NCBI GenBank assembly: GCA_032716605.1 | Contig: CM064519.1 | Span: 21,254,348 to 21,318,347, forward strand | DNA from: Paralithodes platypus | Taxonomy: Eukaryota; Arthropoda; Malacostraca; Decapoda; Lithodidae | Length of the DNA stretch: 64,000 nucleotides | Reading direction: 5' to 3' | Shown here: positions 10,120 through 19,634 of the stretch, piece after piece | Position numbering within the stretch: position 1 is the first letter of the stretch | How the letters are laid out: each line of letters starts with the position of its first letter | Made by a program: the position numbers and the translations under genes | The notes under the pieces: generated by a model | The model's input: only the letters and a program-made list of their open reading frames with translations | What the model was told of the DNA's origin: nothing | Databases searched by the model: none

Positions 10120-10145
10120 GACCTTTGTTTTATCTATGTTAGCTC

Positions 10146-10484
10146 TTAACTATGTTCATCAAGACGAAAAGGGTCGTTGTCATGACGCACAACTACACCA
10201 TGGTGTGCCGGTGGGCGCCTGAGCAGCTCCGCAAGGTACCTAGGCTCACCAAATTTGAGAACCTTAACAGTCACTAAACACAACTTAAATTCTATTCTTG
10301 CTCTTACTGGCAGCCAGTGCAGTTCTATGTGAAGAGATGTAGTAGGAGTTCTAGGTGGAACACCAAAAATGAGTCTTGCGGCCCTGTTAAGAACAGACTG
10401 AACTTTCTTTAAAATATAATTTGGAAGACCCACCAACAGGGCATTGCAATATTCAATACGAGAGAAGACCAATGAGTGAACCAA
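10146..10484 (-). pseudogene. LINE-A ORF2 segment after RT
   Basis: It encodes LVHSLVFSRIEYCNALLVGL, KVQSVLNRAARLIF and ELHWLPVRARIEFKLCLVTV. This is the post-RT connection found in CR1/L2-type LINEs (SRIDYCNxLL ... LQxVQNxAARLI ... LHWLPVxxRIxFK). On its 5' side it is cut by the plus-strand LINE-E insertion at about 10505, on its 3' side by the minus-strand LINE-E copy. Confidence 0.8.
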
Positions 10485-10510
10485 CGTCAGGAGGCAACGT
10501 CTGGTTATAA

Positions 10511-11194
10511 ATGAAGGACGGTAAAGCTCCAGGTTGCTCCGACATTGTCGCTGAGATGATAAAAGCCTCAGGGGAGATTGGTGTAAACTTAGTCACTGAG
10601 TTGATAAACACCATTATTAAAGATGAGAAAATCCCAGAGGATTGGCTCAAAAGTGTAATAGTAAATATATACAAAGGAAAAGGGGATGCGCTAGATAGAG
10701 GAAATTATAGGGGCCTGAAAATGCTTGACCAAATCATGAAGGTCTGTGAGAGAGTCCTTGAGGGTTTGATCAGGCAAAGCATCTCTATTGATGATATGCA
10801 GTTTGGTTTTATGCCAGGACGTGGTACAACCGATGCTATCTTCATAGTCAGGCAGATACAGGAAAGATACTTACTAAAAGGCAGGGATCTTTACTTTGTG
10901 TTTGTGGACCTGGAGAAGGCCTTTGATAGGGTACCTAGAGATGTTGTGCAGTGGGCTATGAGGAAACTTGGTGTGGAAGAGTGGCTGGTGCGTGTGATAA
11001 TGAAGATGTATGAGGATTCGCGAAGTTCGGTGAGGGTGAAGGGTGTACTGAGTGATGAGTTTGCAGTCTGTGTTGGAGTCCATCAGGGTTCAGTGTTAAG
11101 CCCCTCCTCTTTATTATGGTCTTGGAGGCGCTGTCTAGAGTTTTTAGAGGCGGACTCCCGTTGGAACTGTTTTATGCAGACGATTTTGTCCTAA
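10511..11194 (+). pseudogene. LINE-E reverse transcriptase, 5' part
   Basis: It has the RT motifs MKDGKAPGCSDIVAEMIKAS, IPEDWLKSVIVNIYKGKGD, NYRGLKMLDQIMK, QFGFMPGRGTTDAIF, FVDLEKAFDRVPRD and GVHQGSVLSP (where PQG would be usual). A frameshift near 11110-11140 moves the FYADD motif into the next frame. 5'-truncated, no endonuclease. Confidence 0.85.
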
Positions 11195-11838
11195 TAGCTG
11201 ACAATATGCAGGATGCTGAGGCCAAATTCAGAGAGTGGAGAGAGGGCATGGCGAGCAAGGGTTTAAGAGTCAATATTAACAAAACCAAGGTTATGCATTG
11301 TAGATTGAGACGAGGCAATGTGGAAAAGAGCGGTGCATACCCATGTGCAGTGTGTGGAAAGGGAGTGGGCGTTAACTCAATTCAATGTAGCATCTGTCGA
11401 TGTTGGGTACACCATGGGAGTAAGCGCTGTAGTAGAATAAAGGGGCCCCTGCCGAAGGATAAGTCAGAAATAGAGAAATTTGAGTGCGTAGTGTGCAAAG
11501 GCGAGCTTGTGTTAAGTGATGATCCTGTGGCTGTGAATTTTGGAAATGAGTCTTTGGAGCTGGTGAACAAGTTTTGTTACCTAGGAGATACCATCTCCGC
11601 CGGTGGTGGGGCCGAGGCTGCCACTGTTGCTAGAATTAGGTGTGGCTGGGGGAAGTTCAGAGAATTGATGCCAATCCTGACCATGAAAAGAATGCCTCTC
11701 CCCCTGAAGGGAAAGGTGTATGCCTCATGTGTTAGAAGTGCAATGACGTATGCCTCAGAAACATGGGCCGTTAAAGTAGAGGATGTCAACAGAATGGAGC
11801 GTAATGAGATGAATGTGTGGGGCCAGGCTACAGGATAG
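11116..11838 (+). pseudogene. LINE-E RT palm end with embedded PHD-like finger
   Basis: It continues the RT with LELFYADDFVLIAD, then INKTKVMHCR, a PHD-like finger (YPCAVCGKGVGVNSIQCSIC, WVHHGSKRCSRIKGPL, FECVVCKGEL), SLELVNKFCYLGDTISAGGG and CVRSAMTYASETWAV. The finger is inserted where most LINEs run straight from the RT thumb to KFCYLG. A frameshift near 11810 moves the remainder to 11813-12118. Confidence 0.8.
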
Positions 11839-12118
11839 AATAACAAATGTTGAGCTGAGGAGACGTTTATGTATAAAGAGTATTAGCGAGGTGATGCGTA
11901 CAAGTAGACTGGGATGGTATGGACATGTGGAGAGAATGGATGAACAAAATTGGGTGAAAAAATGCAGGTCTGTGATTGTGGAGGGAGCTGCACCAAGGGG
12001 TGGACCGAGGAAGACCTGGGATCGGACTATACGCGCCGATCTCAAATCCAAGAACTTGACAAGTGAAGCAGCCCTTAACAGGGTTGCCTGGAACGCCGCC
12101 ATTAGTACAAGAGACTGA
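11813..12118 (+). pseudogene. LINE-E ORF2 C-terminus
   Basis: It encodes LQDRITNVELRRRLCIKSIS, RTSRLGWYGHVERMDEQN and GAAPRGGPRKTWDRTIRADL and ends at a stop just before the 3' tail. It matches the minus-strand copy throughout. It is out of frame with the preceding segment because of a small indel near 11812. Confidence 0.8.
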
Positions 12119-12179
12119 AACTGCACTGATGTGTGGAACACTCAGTCTTAAAATTTTATGTATGTGTATGTATGTAAAC

Positions 12180-12559
12180 GGCTTCACCAAATAGAGATTT
12201 CTGATGTGCAAGTAACAACTTTTAACTATCTGGTTTACATGCTCTTTGAAATCTAATCGGGAGTTCACATATACACCCAGATTTCGAACAGAGTTGGCCG
12301 GTTGCAGCTGAGATCCACCCACATTGATGGAGAGGGCACATACTATATCATCAGCTCTTCTATTTCCTCGGATGATGAGAATATCAGTTTTACCATCATT
12401 TAGTTTAAGTTTTCTCGCTCTCATCCACTTCTTGATATCAGACATCAACAATTCCATCTTACTCCGTATATCAACTATATTTGTGATTCTCACATATATC
12501 TGGGTGTCATCTGCATAAAAGTGAAAGGTGACATTATGTGCACGAAGCAGAAGAGACAA
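12180..12559 (-). pseudogene. LINE-A RT palm with YADDTQIY
   Basis: It encodes HFYADDTQIYVRI (the catalytic YxDD box), MRARKLKLNDGKTDILIIRG and SVRNLGVYVNSRLDFKEHVN, the RT thumb and connection. Its downstream (left) end at LVKPF is cut by LINE-E. The neighbouring part at 12599-12790 carries SAAFDTVDHELLL and YGVPQG, separated by a frameshift. Confidence 0.85.
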
Positions 12560-12598
12560 ACTGCTGATATAAATTATAAATAGGATAGGACCTAAAAC

Positions 12599-13173
12599 TT
12601 ATCCCTGCGGAACACCATACTGCAGGGGTGTCGAGTCCGAGACCATTTGATTTACCATCACACTCTGGGATCTACCTGACAAGTACGACCCAAGAAGCAA
12701 GAGAGCGGAGTCACGCACACCACAATCATAAAGATCACTCAATAACAACTCGTGATCCACTGTGTCAAAGGCTGCAGAGAGATCAAGCAAGACCTATAGT
12801 GAGGCCACACCATTGCAAATGTTCTCAACTAGATCATTATGTAGCCTACTCTAATCAATGCTATTTCAGTTGAATGATGCTGTCGGTAAGCAGACTGAAA
12901 AATTGGGATAGTTTCATTCTGCTGAAGTAGTGGTTGTAATTGGTCAAGTATTGCACGCTCTAATATCTTTGATATGAAGGACAGGTTGGAGACAGGACGA
13001 TAGTTCAACATGTTCTCAACATCAAGTCCAGGTTTCTTTAGACTAGGTCGGAGTAGTGCATGCTTTTCAGAATGTGGGAAGTTATCAGAGAAGCACTTAT
13101 TAATTATTTTGGAAATAAACTCAACTGTGTGATCATAGACTCTTGGTAGCTTGGAAACATTTATGGGATCCAA
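12599..13173 (-). pseudogene. LINE-A RT fingers and palm, first half
   Basis: Two overlapping-frame fragments. 13173-12829 encodes LRPSLKKPGLDVENMLNYRP VSNLSFISKILERAI and FQSAYRQHHSTEIALIRV; 12790-12599 encodes MLDLSAAFDTVDHELLLSDL, SYLSGRSQSVMVN and QYGVPQG. The order is that of LINE RT domains 1-4. A frameshift of a few bases lies between 12790 and 12829. The family's usual F at domain 4 is intact, but the frame is not. Confidence 0.85.
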
Positions 13174-13309
13174 CGGGCAAAATGTTTTATTGAGGTTTCT
13201 TATCTAGGACGAGATCATGTCCACCTCTACTGAGTGAAAGGATGAGAGGACATTATTAGGAATGTGTCGGGGTTGGAGTACAACTGAAAGTTCTTCACCA
13301 ACAGAAGCA

Positions 13310-14002
13310 TCATCCAGTTCCTGTCTTATGCGAGTTATCTTGCCAGCAAAAAATTACACAAAGTTGGCAGCCAACTCGGCATCGGGTACAGAATGTCTTA
13401 AGCTGACTCTTGGTTTTCCAAGTAAACTGTACAATTGAAGCCAACCTCCTCTGGTCGTTACCACATGAGTCAACTTTTCCCTGATAATACACTTTCTTTT
13501 CATCTTTGATTGTGTAGACCACGGCTCATCTGGCTGACAGATATTGCAACAATGTAGAGTCTGTTTTATTTTTCCGCCATTTACGTTCAGCTCTTCTACG
13601 CGCTCTTCTAAGAAATTTAACTCGAGTGCTATACCAGGGTGAATCATCTCGTACTATGATTTTCTTCTCTACTTCTGAACAGTGATGATCGAACACTAAT
13701 TTAAGTGCATTTCTATGTACCTCCACCAGCTCATCTGAAGTAAGGTTGGCAGTATCAATACTTCCCAAGTACTGTTTTACTTCACTGCTAGCCAAATTTT
13801 GGTCTGTATTTTTATAATTTGTAAATCTGATTACTTTTTCATGTGTGAGTGGCTTAGGGAAATCAAAGATGAAAGTAATCAAAGCATGATCAGAGGTATT
13901 AGGGTCAGCATTCTCAACATCAACATCCAGAACACCACCACAACCCACAGGAGAGATAACCAAGTCAAGGGTGTGTCCCAAGATATGAGTTGGGTGGGAC
14001 AC
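13310..14002 (-). pseudogene. LINE-A endonuclease end and linker to RT
   Basis: 14002-13526 encodes PTHILGHTLDLVIS and NTSDHALITFIFDF, the last APE-endonuclease motifs (LDLxxS, SDHxxI), then a basic linker ending KWRKNKTDS. 13647-13310 continues in another frame toward RT. On its 5' side it is cut at about 14017-14024 by LINE-J copy 1, beyond which the endonuclease resumes at 15127. Confidence 0.8.
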
Positions 14003-14024
14003 ATGGTTTACAAAATGTTGTTGT

Positions 14025-15126
14025 TCCCTAAGCTGCCTGGCCGAACAGCCCCGAGTCCCTGAGAAAGGCCATGGCCACGATTGGGCTTTCCCACAGAGCT
14101 CTCATTGAGTGTAGATTGTGTTGTTGGCGTAAGTGGTTGTTTGAAATGCAGTCTTCTATGATGTGTTTAATGGTATGGGGTGCTGTGTTACATCCCGGGC
14201 AGGCGTCGACAACGGAGTCATCCAGTCTCTTCTGATAGCTCAGGAGAGCTGGATGGTGTTCGCATCTCAGCCTGGCCAGGTGGACTCTGTCCTCGCGAGG
14301 AAGGGAGGATTCGGAAGGATGGATTTCGGGAGGTCGTGCATGCAGCTGCGTGTTGTCTGTGAGTGAGTGGATGGATCGGTGAGAGATATGTGTATGGATG
14401 TGCTTCTGGAAGTTGGTTCGGGGTGGGCAGGGAGGGAGAGAGGACAATAATTGTGTGTGATACCGTGTGCTGGGTGTTGTTTTGATATTTCTTGGTGTCT
14501 GTGGGTGTGTTGCCATGTAGTTTAGTGGGTGGTCTTGGTTCGTGGAGGCTGCTGCCAGGAATTGAGTGCCTCTCATGTCCAGATGGTCTTGACTTTGAGG
14601 ATTTTGGTTTCTTGATGTAGGTGATCTGTGGGTGCAGTAGCTGTGCAGCCTGTAATGATCTTCAGGGCTTTGTTTTGAATAGTCTGTAAGGTCTTATGAT
14701 GTGTTTCAGCTAGGTTAGATGCCCAGGCTGGGCTTGCGTATTCCATCACTGATCTTATGTATTGTTTATATACTGTGGTGGTAGTTTCTTTGTTGTGTCC
14801 AAATTTTGTGTGAGCAAGTGACCTGAGGGTGTTAAGTCTGGGTGTCAGTTTCTTTTTAATGTTTGTGGTGTGCTGTTTGAATGTCATATGAGTATCATAT
14901 GTTACTCCTAGGATTTTGGGTGTGTGTGTATGTGTTAGGGGTGTGTTGTTTATGGTGAGTTGAGGGATGTATTCGTGTTCTGTCCAACTTGTGAGCAGGG
15001 TTGCGGTGGATTTGGCTGGGGCTAGATTAAGTCTGTTTGTAGTGCACCAGCCATGTAGTGTGTTGAGATAGGGTTGAAGGAGATCTGTTGCTCTTTTGGG
15101 TCATGGTGTGTGCATGTGAGTGTTAT
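14025..15126 (-). mobile_element. LINE-J copy 1 (Jockey-like), inserted in the LINE-A endonuclease
   Basis: It is 5'-truncated exactly after the YADD box (it starts at DITLTCTHHDPK) and ends in a short (TTG)n tail at 14020-14033. The flanks CAAAATG on the left and CAAAATTG on the right suggest a short target duplication. Its ORF fragments are 14887-14573 (RT connection) and 14576-14028 (C-terminus, ending GLFGQAA). It is about 95 percent alike by eye to the copy at 24148-27129. Confidence 0.85.
14028..14887 (-). pseudogene. LINE-J ORF2 C-terminal region, frameshifted
   Basis: It encodes MTFKQHTTNIKKKLTPRLNT, YIRSVMEYASPAWASNLAET, LQTIQNKALKIITGCTATAP, then, in the next frame, RLRCEHHPALLSYQKRLDDS and CPGCNTAPHTIKHIIEDC, a CCHC-like motif (C-x2-C-x5-H-x4-C) typical of Jockey-clade C-termini. 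One missing base near 14580 splits the ORF; the 24198-25058 copy is intact here. Confidence 0.85.
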
Positions 15127-15648
15127 GTCAAAATTGTTCTGATCAGTCAACTCCAGGAACTCAGGAGAGAATGGCTTCAGATGAGGGCTGTCAACCCAGT
15201 AATTAAAATCTCCACATATCAAAAGTCTTCCGGTTTTAGCAGAAAATTCCTCGAGAAACTTCCCAAACTCTTCCATAAAACCCCTATCTGTGCCACGATG
15301 GCCAGGCCTATAGACAACTGCCATTCTTAGAATTTGTTGATGGAGTTTTATTTCCACTTCCAACAGTTCATAATAAAGAGGGGCTGGGTTATGGCTTATT
15401 TGCAAGATATTCACCAGAGATGTGGAGTAGACAACTGCCACTCCACCACCCGGATGATCTCCCCTAGGCCTAGGAACATTTATTATGGAATGGGTTTTAG
15501 GCAATGCCGCCTGGATAATATTCAGATCTGACTCGAACAACCAGGTCTCAGTGAGACATAATACATCAAGGTTACGTTCATCCAAGATCTCGCAAATATG
15601 ATCCATTTTGTTACGCAAGGAATGAAGATTCAACAGACCCAGTTTCAA
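15127..15648 (-). pseudogene. LINE-A APE-type endonuclease, N-terminal part
   Basis: It starts MKLGLLNLHSLRNKMDHICE and continues with VLCLTETWLFESD, GGGVAVVYSTS, MAVVYRPGHRG and LLICGDFNYWVDSP. These are the APE-like endonuclease motifs (N-H/S-LRNK, ETWL, Y-RPP, GDFN-x-x-x-D). The ORF then runs into LINE-J copy 1, making a chimeric reading frame; the true continuation is at 14002. The endonuclease would nick DNA to prime reverse transcription. Confidence 0.85.
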
Positions 15649-15649
15649 C

Positions 15650-15839
15650 CGGCTCCCGTGTGCATTTTTCAGTTTTTTGAACCTACAAAATTGGTGTTTT
15701 CAATAACTTTATTTCTCTGAGCTGTCATTAGAGGACAATTTCTACTTGAGGCGAAATGATTTGGCGGCTCCGTAACTGATGTGGAGCTCATACAATTTAT
15801 ACATTTGGGAGAAGTCTTGTTGGTGCAGTCTTTTGATTT
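15650..15839 (-). pseudogene. LINE-A ORF1 C-terminal zinc-knuckle segment
   Basis: Reading on the minus strand it encodes HKSKDCTNKTSPKCINC and further polar residues. It continues the CCHC array whose first knuckles are at about 32550-32455, on the far side of the Copia element. The two parts join around the ATGAG target duplication. Confidence 0.65.
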
Positions 15840-15844
15840 ATGAG
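15840..15844 (+). repeat. 5' target-site duplication ATGAG of the Copia element
   Basis: ATGAG immediately before TGTTAACATAGG, repeated at 32455-32459 immediately after the 3' LTR. Five bases is the usual length for Copia integrase. Confidence 0.85.
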
Positions 15845-16844
15845 TGTTAACATAGGCAAATATGTTAATGTGTGTGGGAGTGCAAACTGGTTATATATGT
15901 GAGCAGACGATCGACACAGGAGTTTGCCCAACTAGTTTCCGCCAAATTGCGTGGTCTACTATATGCTGACGGACGTGTAAGAGATGACGTCACAACCGGA
16001 CCGATTAGGCGGACTTTTTTTTTTTTTTTTTTTTTTTTTAAGAGACAATGAACGGAGGAAGGAAAAACACAGATAAAACAAAAAGGTCCATGTGCCTAAA
16101 GGCATCCTCCATTCATAAAATGTTTGTAACAACTGGATTTAAACATTTGTTGATTGTAAGTTTGTGGAAAGCAATTCGAGGGAAGTGAATTCCAAAGAGT
16201 AGTAGCTCTGGGGATAAATGAATTCTGATAAGCAGAAGTTCTGCATTGTGAAGGAGAAAGTGTAAATTCATGGGCGCTCTCAGCTGCCCTAGTTCTACGG
16301 GGAAAGATGTGGAGGCGGCACAATTGAAGCAAGTTCCTCGGAACAATTGCTGTGAAAATATCTGTAGAATAATGCAAGGGATGCAACGTTTCTTCGTATG
16401 GCTAATGTAGGAAGGTCCTGTGTGATTGCAGGGTTATTGATTAATCTAATAGCTTTATTTTGAATTTTGTCCAACTGCCTCAATGCAACCACTCCACTTC
16501 CACCCCACAGAGGTGAACAGTAATCCATCTGAGAGCGCACATGACTTTTATATATTACGGCCAACTGCTCGTCAGTGAAGAATTCTCGAACTCTGTAAGG
16601 AGTCCCAGTTTTTTAGAGGCATTCTTAGCAATGCTTCTAACATAATGTGTCCAGCTCAAGTTAGTAGTTAATGTTACACCGAGAATGTCAATACTAGGGG
16701 AAGTGGGAATATTTACATCATTAAAAAATATATGGGAGTCAGTGAGATTCTGTCGGTTAGAAAATTGAATGTACTAGCTGTCAGGACGGAGCCAGTCGTT
16801 TACATACGGGTGAGTGGTGAACACGGCCATTGAGCTAATTAACA
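15845..16844 (+). repeat. 5' LTR of the Copia element, interrupted by LINE-D
   Basis: 15845-16015 and 16773-16844 together match the 3' LTR at 32218-32454 nearly base for base. Visible differences are a 4-5 bp GGAC duplication at 15969-15974, TTGCCC for TTGCTC, and CC for CCC. The two LTRs differ at few positions, so the Copia insertion is not ancient. Confidence 0.85.
16016..16772 (-). mobile_element. LINE-D fragment inserted in the 5' LTR
   Basis: A T-tract (poly-A tail on the minus strand) at 16016-16039 marks the 3' end. It is followed by 3' UTR and an RT C-terminus: 16564-16295 encodes YKSHVRSQMDYCSPLWGGSG and LDKIQNKAIRLINNPAITQD, and 16386-16096 encodes IPRATTLWNSLPSNCFPQTY. It is 5'-truncated. 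The same family supplies the fragment in the short FCHo intron at 7270-7652. Confidence 0.85.
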
Positions 16845-16845
16845 T

Positions 16846-16856
16846 TGGTAGCAGAG
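16846..16856 (+). promoter_or_regulatory. primer binding site for initiator tRNA-Met
   Basis: TGGTAGCAGAG, one base past the 5' LTR, is complementary to the 3' end of animal initiator tRNA-Met (CTCTGCTACCA). This is the usual primer of Copia elements. Confidence 0.8.
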
Positions 16857-16872
16857 CGTAGTTCGGAAAACA

Positions 16873-17055
16873 ATGGCGTGTTCAACTAAGTGGCCACCGA
16901 AACTGGAGAATGAGGATGGGTATGAAAACTGAAAAAAATATATAAACATTTGGTGTGAGTTGACAGATTTGGCCAAGAAAAAACAGGCATTGGCGATCCA
17001 CTTGTCTCTAACAGGGCGGGCAAGAGAGGCCTCGTCCGAAATACCCGCCGCGGAC
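16873..17055 (+). pseudogene. Copia Gag N-terminus with a premature stop
   Basis: It starts MACSTKWPPKLENEDGYEN, then TGA at 16930-16932, then KKYINIWCELTDLAKKKQAL AIHLSLTGRAREASSEI. A single-base change of TGG to TGA probably made the stop. It is cut at 17056 by a TTAA MITE and continues at 17539. Confidence 0.75.
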
Positions 17056-17538
17056 TTAACCCTTCCTGCCCGGTTGTCATTTTAAAATGACACCACGAAA
17101 TATGGGCAGGTGCCCGGGTGCCCTTTCAGGACTTGTAAGCTTGAAAGCCTATTCAGCTTGGTCTGAACGCCGTGCGTCCGACGCGTGTAAACAAAGCCGA
17201 TCATTGCGTCACCGCACCTCCGAAAACAAGAAGGAGAAGACTCGTTTGTTATTGTATGTCTGTATGTCGTTGTTTCAGTAGTGAAAAGATCGTCGTATTG
17301 CTAACATCGCCTGAAAATGCTCTCCACTGAAATCGTCATCACAACCAGTTGACTTAGAGAGCTCTACTCAACGCCAGTCTACAGATTGGAAACCGCACTA
17401 CATTTATAGATGCGTGGGAAATTTCTAGCAGTTAAAATTAACAAAAATACAATAACCTAGGCCTAGACGTTTTTCGGCCAGATCGCCCGGGTAGCCCACC
17501 CTGTCCTTTGGAGATACAGCCCGGGCCAGGAGGGTTAA
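17056..17538. mobile_element. TTAA MITE, family Q, in Copia gag
   Basis: TTAA at 17056-17059 and 17535-17538; inverted ends CCCTTCCTGCCCGG and CCGGGCCAGGAGGG; 483 bp. It shares the interior AGCTTGGTCTGAACGCCGTG and CGCACCTCCGAAAACAAGAA with the copy at 54768-55256, and the AGAGCTCTCTAAGTCAACTG type core, inverted, with 20921-21408. It has no coding and is probably piggyBac-mobilised. Confidence 0.85.
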
Positions 17539-18151
17539 ACAAAGACGACGGAGTTGAAGTATTGTTAAAGAAGCTTGATGAGTTTTTACTGGTGGACAAA
17601 GGAAGACGGCAGGTTGCGGCGTTCCATGACATTTATAATCTACGGCGGCCTAGTGACATGAATATGTCTAAGTTTGAGCATACGTATTTTAAATGTTCGG
17701 AACAGGATATGACATTACCGGATGCAGTAAAGGCCTTTATGCTGTTGTCCGCTTGTAATTTGTCTGATAATGAAAGACAGTTGGCCATGTCTGCAGTTAC
17801 TGAAGTGAGTTATGAACATATGAAGTCAGGTCTGTGCCGTATTTTTGGTGGTGAGACAGCAGCTGTTGGGACAAGTGTTGTGAATGTTAAAAGTGAACCT
17901 GTGTTTGTTACTGAAGGTAAAAGTGACATGAAGGAAGAGGAAGCATTGTATACAGGCGGTGTGGGTCGAGCACGGCCTTTAGCTAGAAGAGGTGCTATGA
18001 GAAGCCGTGGTAGAGGTTTTAATCATAGATATGGCAGGAAACAAAATCCTTTGGGGCCCGATGGTAGAGTGTCAAAATGTGCAGTTTGTGGTTCAAAATT
18101 TCATTGGGCTAGAGATTGTCCTGATGCATATGAGAATAAAGGGAATTCTTA
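17539..18151 (+). pseudogene. Copia Gag, central part with zinc knuckle
   Basis: It continues Gag with DDGVEVLLKKLDEFLLVDKG, VAAFHDIYNLRRPSDMNMSK and the knuckle CAVCGSKFHWARDC (C-x2-C-x4-H-x4-C) that packages the RNA. It is preceded by an RG-rich basic stretch. LINE-B is inserted after NKGNSY at 18151; Gag goes on at 19513 (ERDDAEETVHLSIFMGYAGE). Confidence 0.85.
18133..18151 (+). repeat. target-site duplication of LINE-B in gag (19 bp)
   Basis: AGAATAAAGGGAATTCTTA is repeated exactly at 19494-19512 on the other side of the LINE. This gives precise insertion limits (18152-19493). Confidence 0.9.
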
Positions 18152-19493
18152 TTTCTTACAGTTTCTTACAGTTTCTTACAGTAGATCCTCTGGAAAAAGG
18201 CAAACTATGCCTGTGTATCCAGCTCAGTACCAGTACTTGCACTGCTGCGGTCGTTCACGGTGTTGGCGGCGGCGGTAGCAGACGCAACATTTTTACTATT
18301 CTGTATTTTTGTTTTATAATCAAACTTCAAATCTTGTCTTCCCCATGCTTTATCAAGATTACTTTCAAACTCCCTTATTGATTCGGAATCGACTACATAC
18401 TGGGGCAGTGCGTTCCACTCATTTACCACTCTATCACAAAATGAGTTCTTCGCCTTCTCAAGCCTATTTCTTTCTTTGTAAATTTTCTTAGAGTGTCCTC
18501 TCGTTCTTGTTCCCTCCCGCATCAAGAAGATACCTTCACACACATCCTCATCGTACTTTCCTGACACTATCTTAAAAGTCTCTATCATATCCCCTCTCTT
18601 TCTCCTATATGCCAGTGTCGGAAGTCCCAGTGTCCTCAACCTCTGCTCATAGCCCGCGTTCTTCAACGTTGGTACCAGCTTGCTAGCTCTTCTCTGCACT
18701 TTCTCCACTGCTTCTATATCTTTTACCATATATGGAGCCCACACCTGGTTTGCATATTCCAGGTGTGGCCTAACCAGCGCTGTATATAGATTCCTGAAGA
18801 TTTCTTCGTCAAGTGACACAAATGTCCTCCTTATCAGCCCTACAATTCTATTGGCTTTGTTTATCTTTTCCGCTAAATGTTCTGAGAAATTTAACTTATT
18901 ATCTATCACTACTCCTATATCTTTTTCTGCACTCACTTCCTCCATCGCTTCATACATACTGTATCCTACCTTGTCTATCTTGCTGGTCCCAATCCGCATG
19001 TACTTGCATTTTTTTGGATGAAAAGGCATTAACCAATGCTCAGACCATCCCTTCATGCCCTCCACATCTCCTTGAAGCAAACCCATATCTTCCTTACTCC
19101 TCACTCTTCTATACAGTTTAGTGTCATCCGCATACAAGTATACCTCACTTCCATTAGTTATAACTTCAGGCAAGTCGTTGATAAATATAACGAACAGCAG
19201 TGGTCCCAACACAGATCCCTGAGGTACCCCACTTGTAATTTCCCTCCACCCCGAGCCTATTCCATTCACCAATACCCTCTGTCTCCGATCTTTCAGGAAG
19301 GCTTCTATCCATTTCACACATTTCTCCCCTATATTATAGCTTCTAACTTTCTCTATTAACCTTTTATGTGGGACCTTATCGAAGGCCTTCATAAAATCGC
19401 AATATACCACGTCTATTACATCACCATCTTCTAGAATTTGCATCCAATCATCTACCACCTTAATTAGCTGTAGTACCGTCGACCTCCCCGGCA
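18152..19493 (-). mobile_element. LINE-B, 5'-truncated copy in Copia gag
   Basis: It is bounded by the 19 bp duplication. The 3' end is a tandem decamer (TTTCTTACAG on the plus strand, three units here). It holds one intact ORF from within RT to the C-terminus. It is nearly identical to the full-length copy at 40326-44600. Confidence 0.9.
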
Positions 19494-19494
19494 A
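18205..19494 (-). CDS. LINE-B ORF2, RT to C-terminus, open
   Basis: 429 codons without a stop. It has [68 protein letters not shown] (catalytic box), GYSMYEAMEEVSAEKDIGVV, RPHLEYANQVWAPYMVKDIE and FFDRVVNEWNALP-like KNSFCDRVVNEWNALPQYVV near the end. These are CR1-type RT motifs. The endonuclease and first RT motifs are missing by 5' truncation, so it cannot act alone, but the open frame indicates recent insertion. Confidence 0.85.
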   Translation of the reverse strand: MPGRSTVLQLIKVVDDWMQILEDGDVIDVVYCDFMKAFDKVPHKRLIEKVRSYNIGEKCVKWIEAFLKDRRQRVLVNGIGSGWREITSGVPQGSVLGPLLFVIFINDLPEVITNGSEVYLYADDTKLYRRVRSKEDMGLLQGDVEGMKGWSEHWLMPFHPKKCKYMRIGTSKIDKVGYSMYEAMEEVSAEKDIGVVIDNKLNFSEHLAEKINKANRIVGLIRRTFVSLDEEIFRNLYTALVRPHLEYANQVWAPYMVKDIEAVEKVQRRASKLVPTLKNAGYEQRLRTLGLPTLAYRRKRGDMIETFKIVSGKYDEDVCEGIFLMREGTRTRGHSKKIYKERNRLEKAKNSFCDRVVNEWNALPQYVVDSESIREFESNLDKAWGRQDLKFDYKTKIQNSKNVASATAAANTVNDRSSASTGTELDTQA

Positions 19495-19512
19495 GAATAA
19501 AGGGAATTCTTA

Positions 19513-19634
19513 TGAAAGAGATGATGCGGAAGAGACAGTGCATTTATCCATTTTTATGGGTTATGCTGGTGAGGATGACAAGCACAGTGGAAAGTTGCAG
19601 AAGCTTGTTGATGAAGCTAAGGGTTGTGCTGTAC
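19513..19634 (+). pseudogene. Copia Gag end and start of protease region
   Basis: It continues the frame with ERDDAEETVHLSIFMGYAGE, DDKHSGKLQKLVDEAKGCAV up to the LINE-C insertion at about 19635. The next codons (LDTGCSTTVCG) are at about 22393. Confidence 0.75.

Larger units (their letters stand above)
8831..10145 (-). mobile_element. LINE-E, minus-strand copy inserted in LINE-A
   Basis: It is bounded on the left by a (CATA)n run, the copy's 3' tail, and on the right by resumption of LINE-A at about 10146. It encodes a PHD-like finger (10119-9907) and the RT C-terminal region (9385-8933: CVRSAMTYASETWPV, RRLGIRSISEVMRTSRLGWF). It is 5'-truncated before the RT core and carries its own MITE at 9492-9921. 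A second, longer copy lies on the plus strand at 10505-12176. Confidence 0.75.
10505..12176 (+). mobile_element. LINE-E, plus-strand copy inserted in LINE-A
   Basis: It starts within the RT domain (5'-truncated) and ends in a TATGTATG tail near 12175. LINE-A resumes at AACGGCTTCACC on the right and ends at GGTTATAAA on the left. It is opposite in orientation to the copy at 8831-10145, with only about 360 bp of LINE-A between them. Confidence 0.8.

Noticed and set aside
12150..12180. TATGTATG run considered as an independent microsatellite
   Set aside because: It sits exactly at the 3' end of LINE-E and matches the (CATA)n tail of the other copy, so it is treated as tail.
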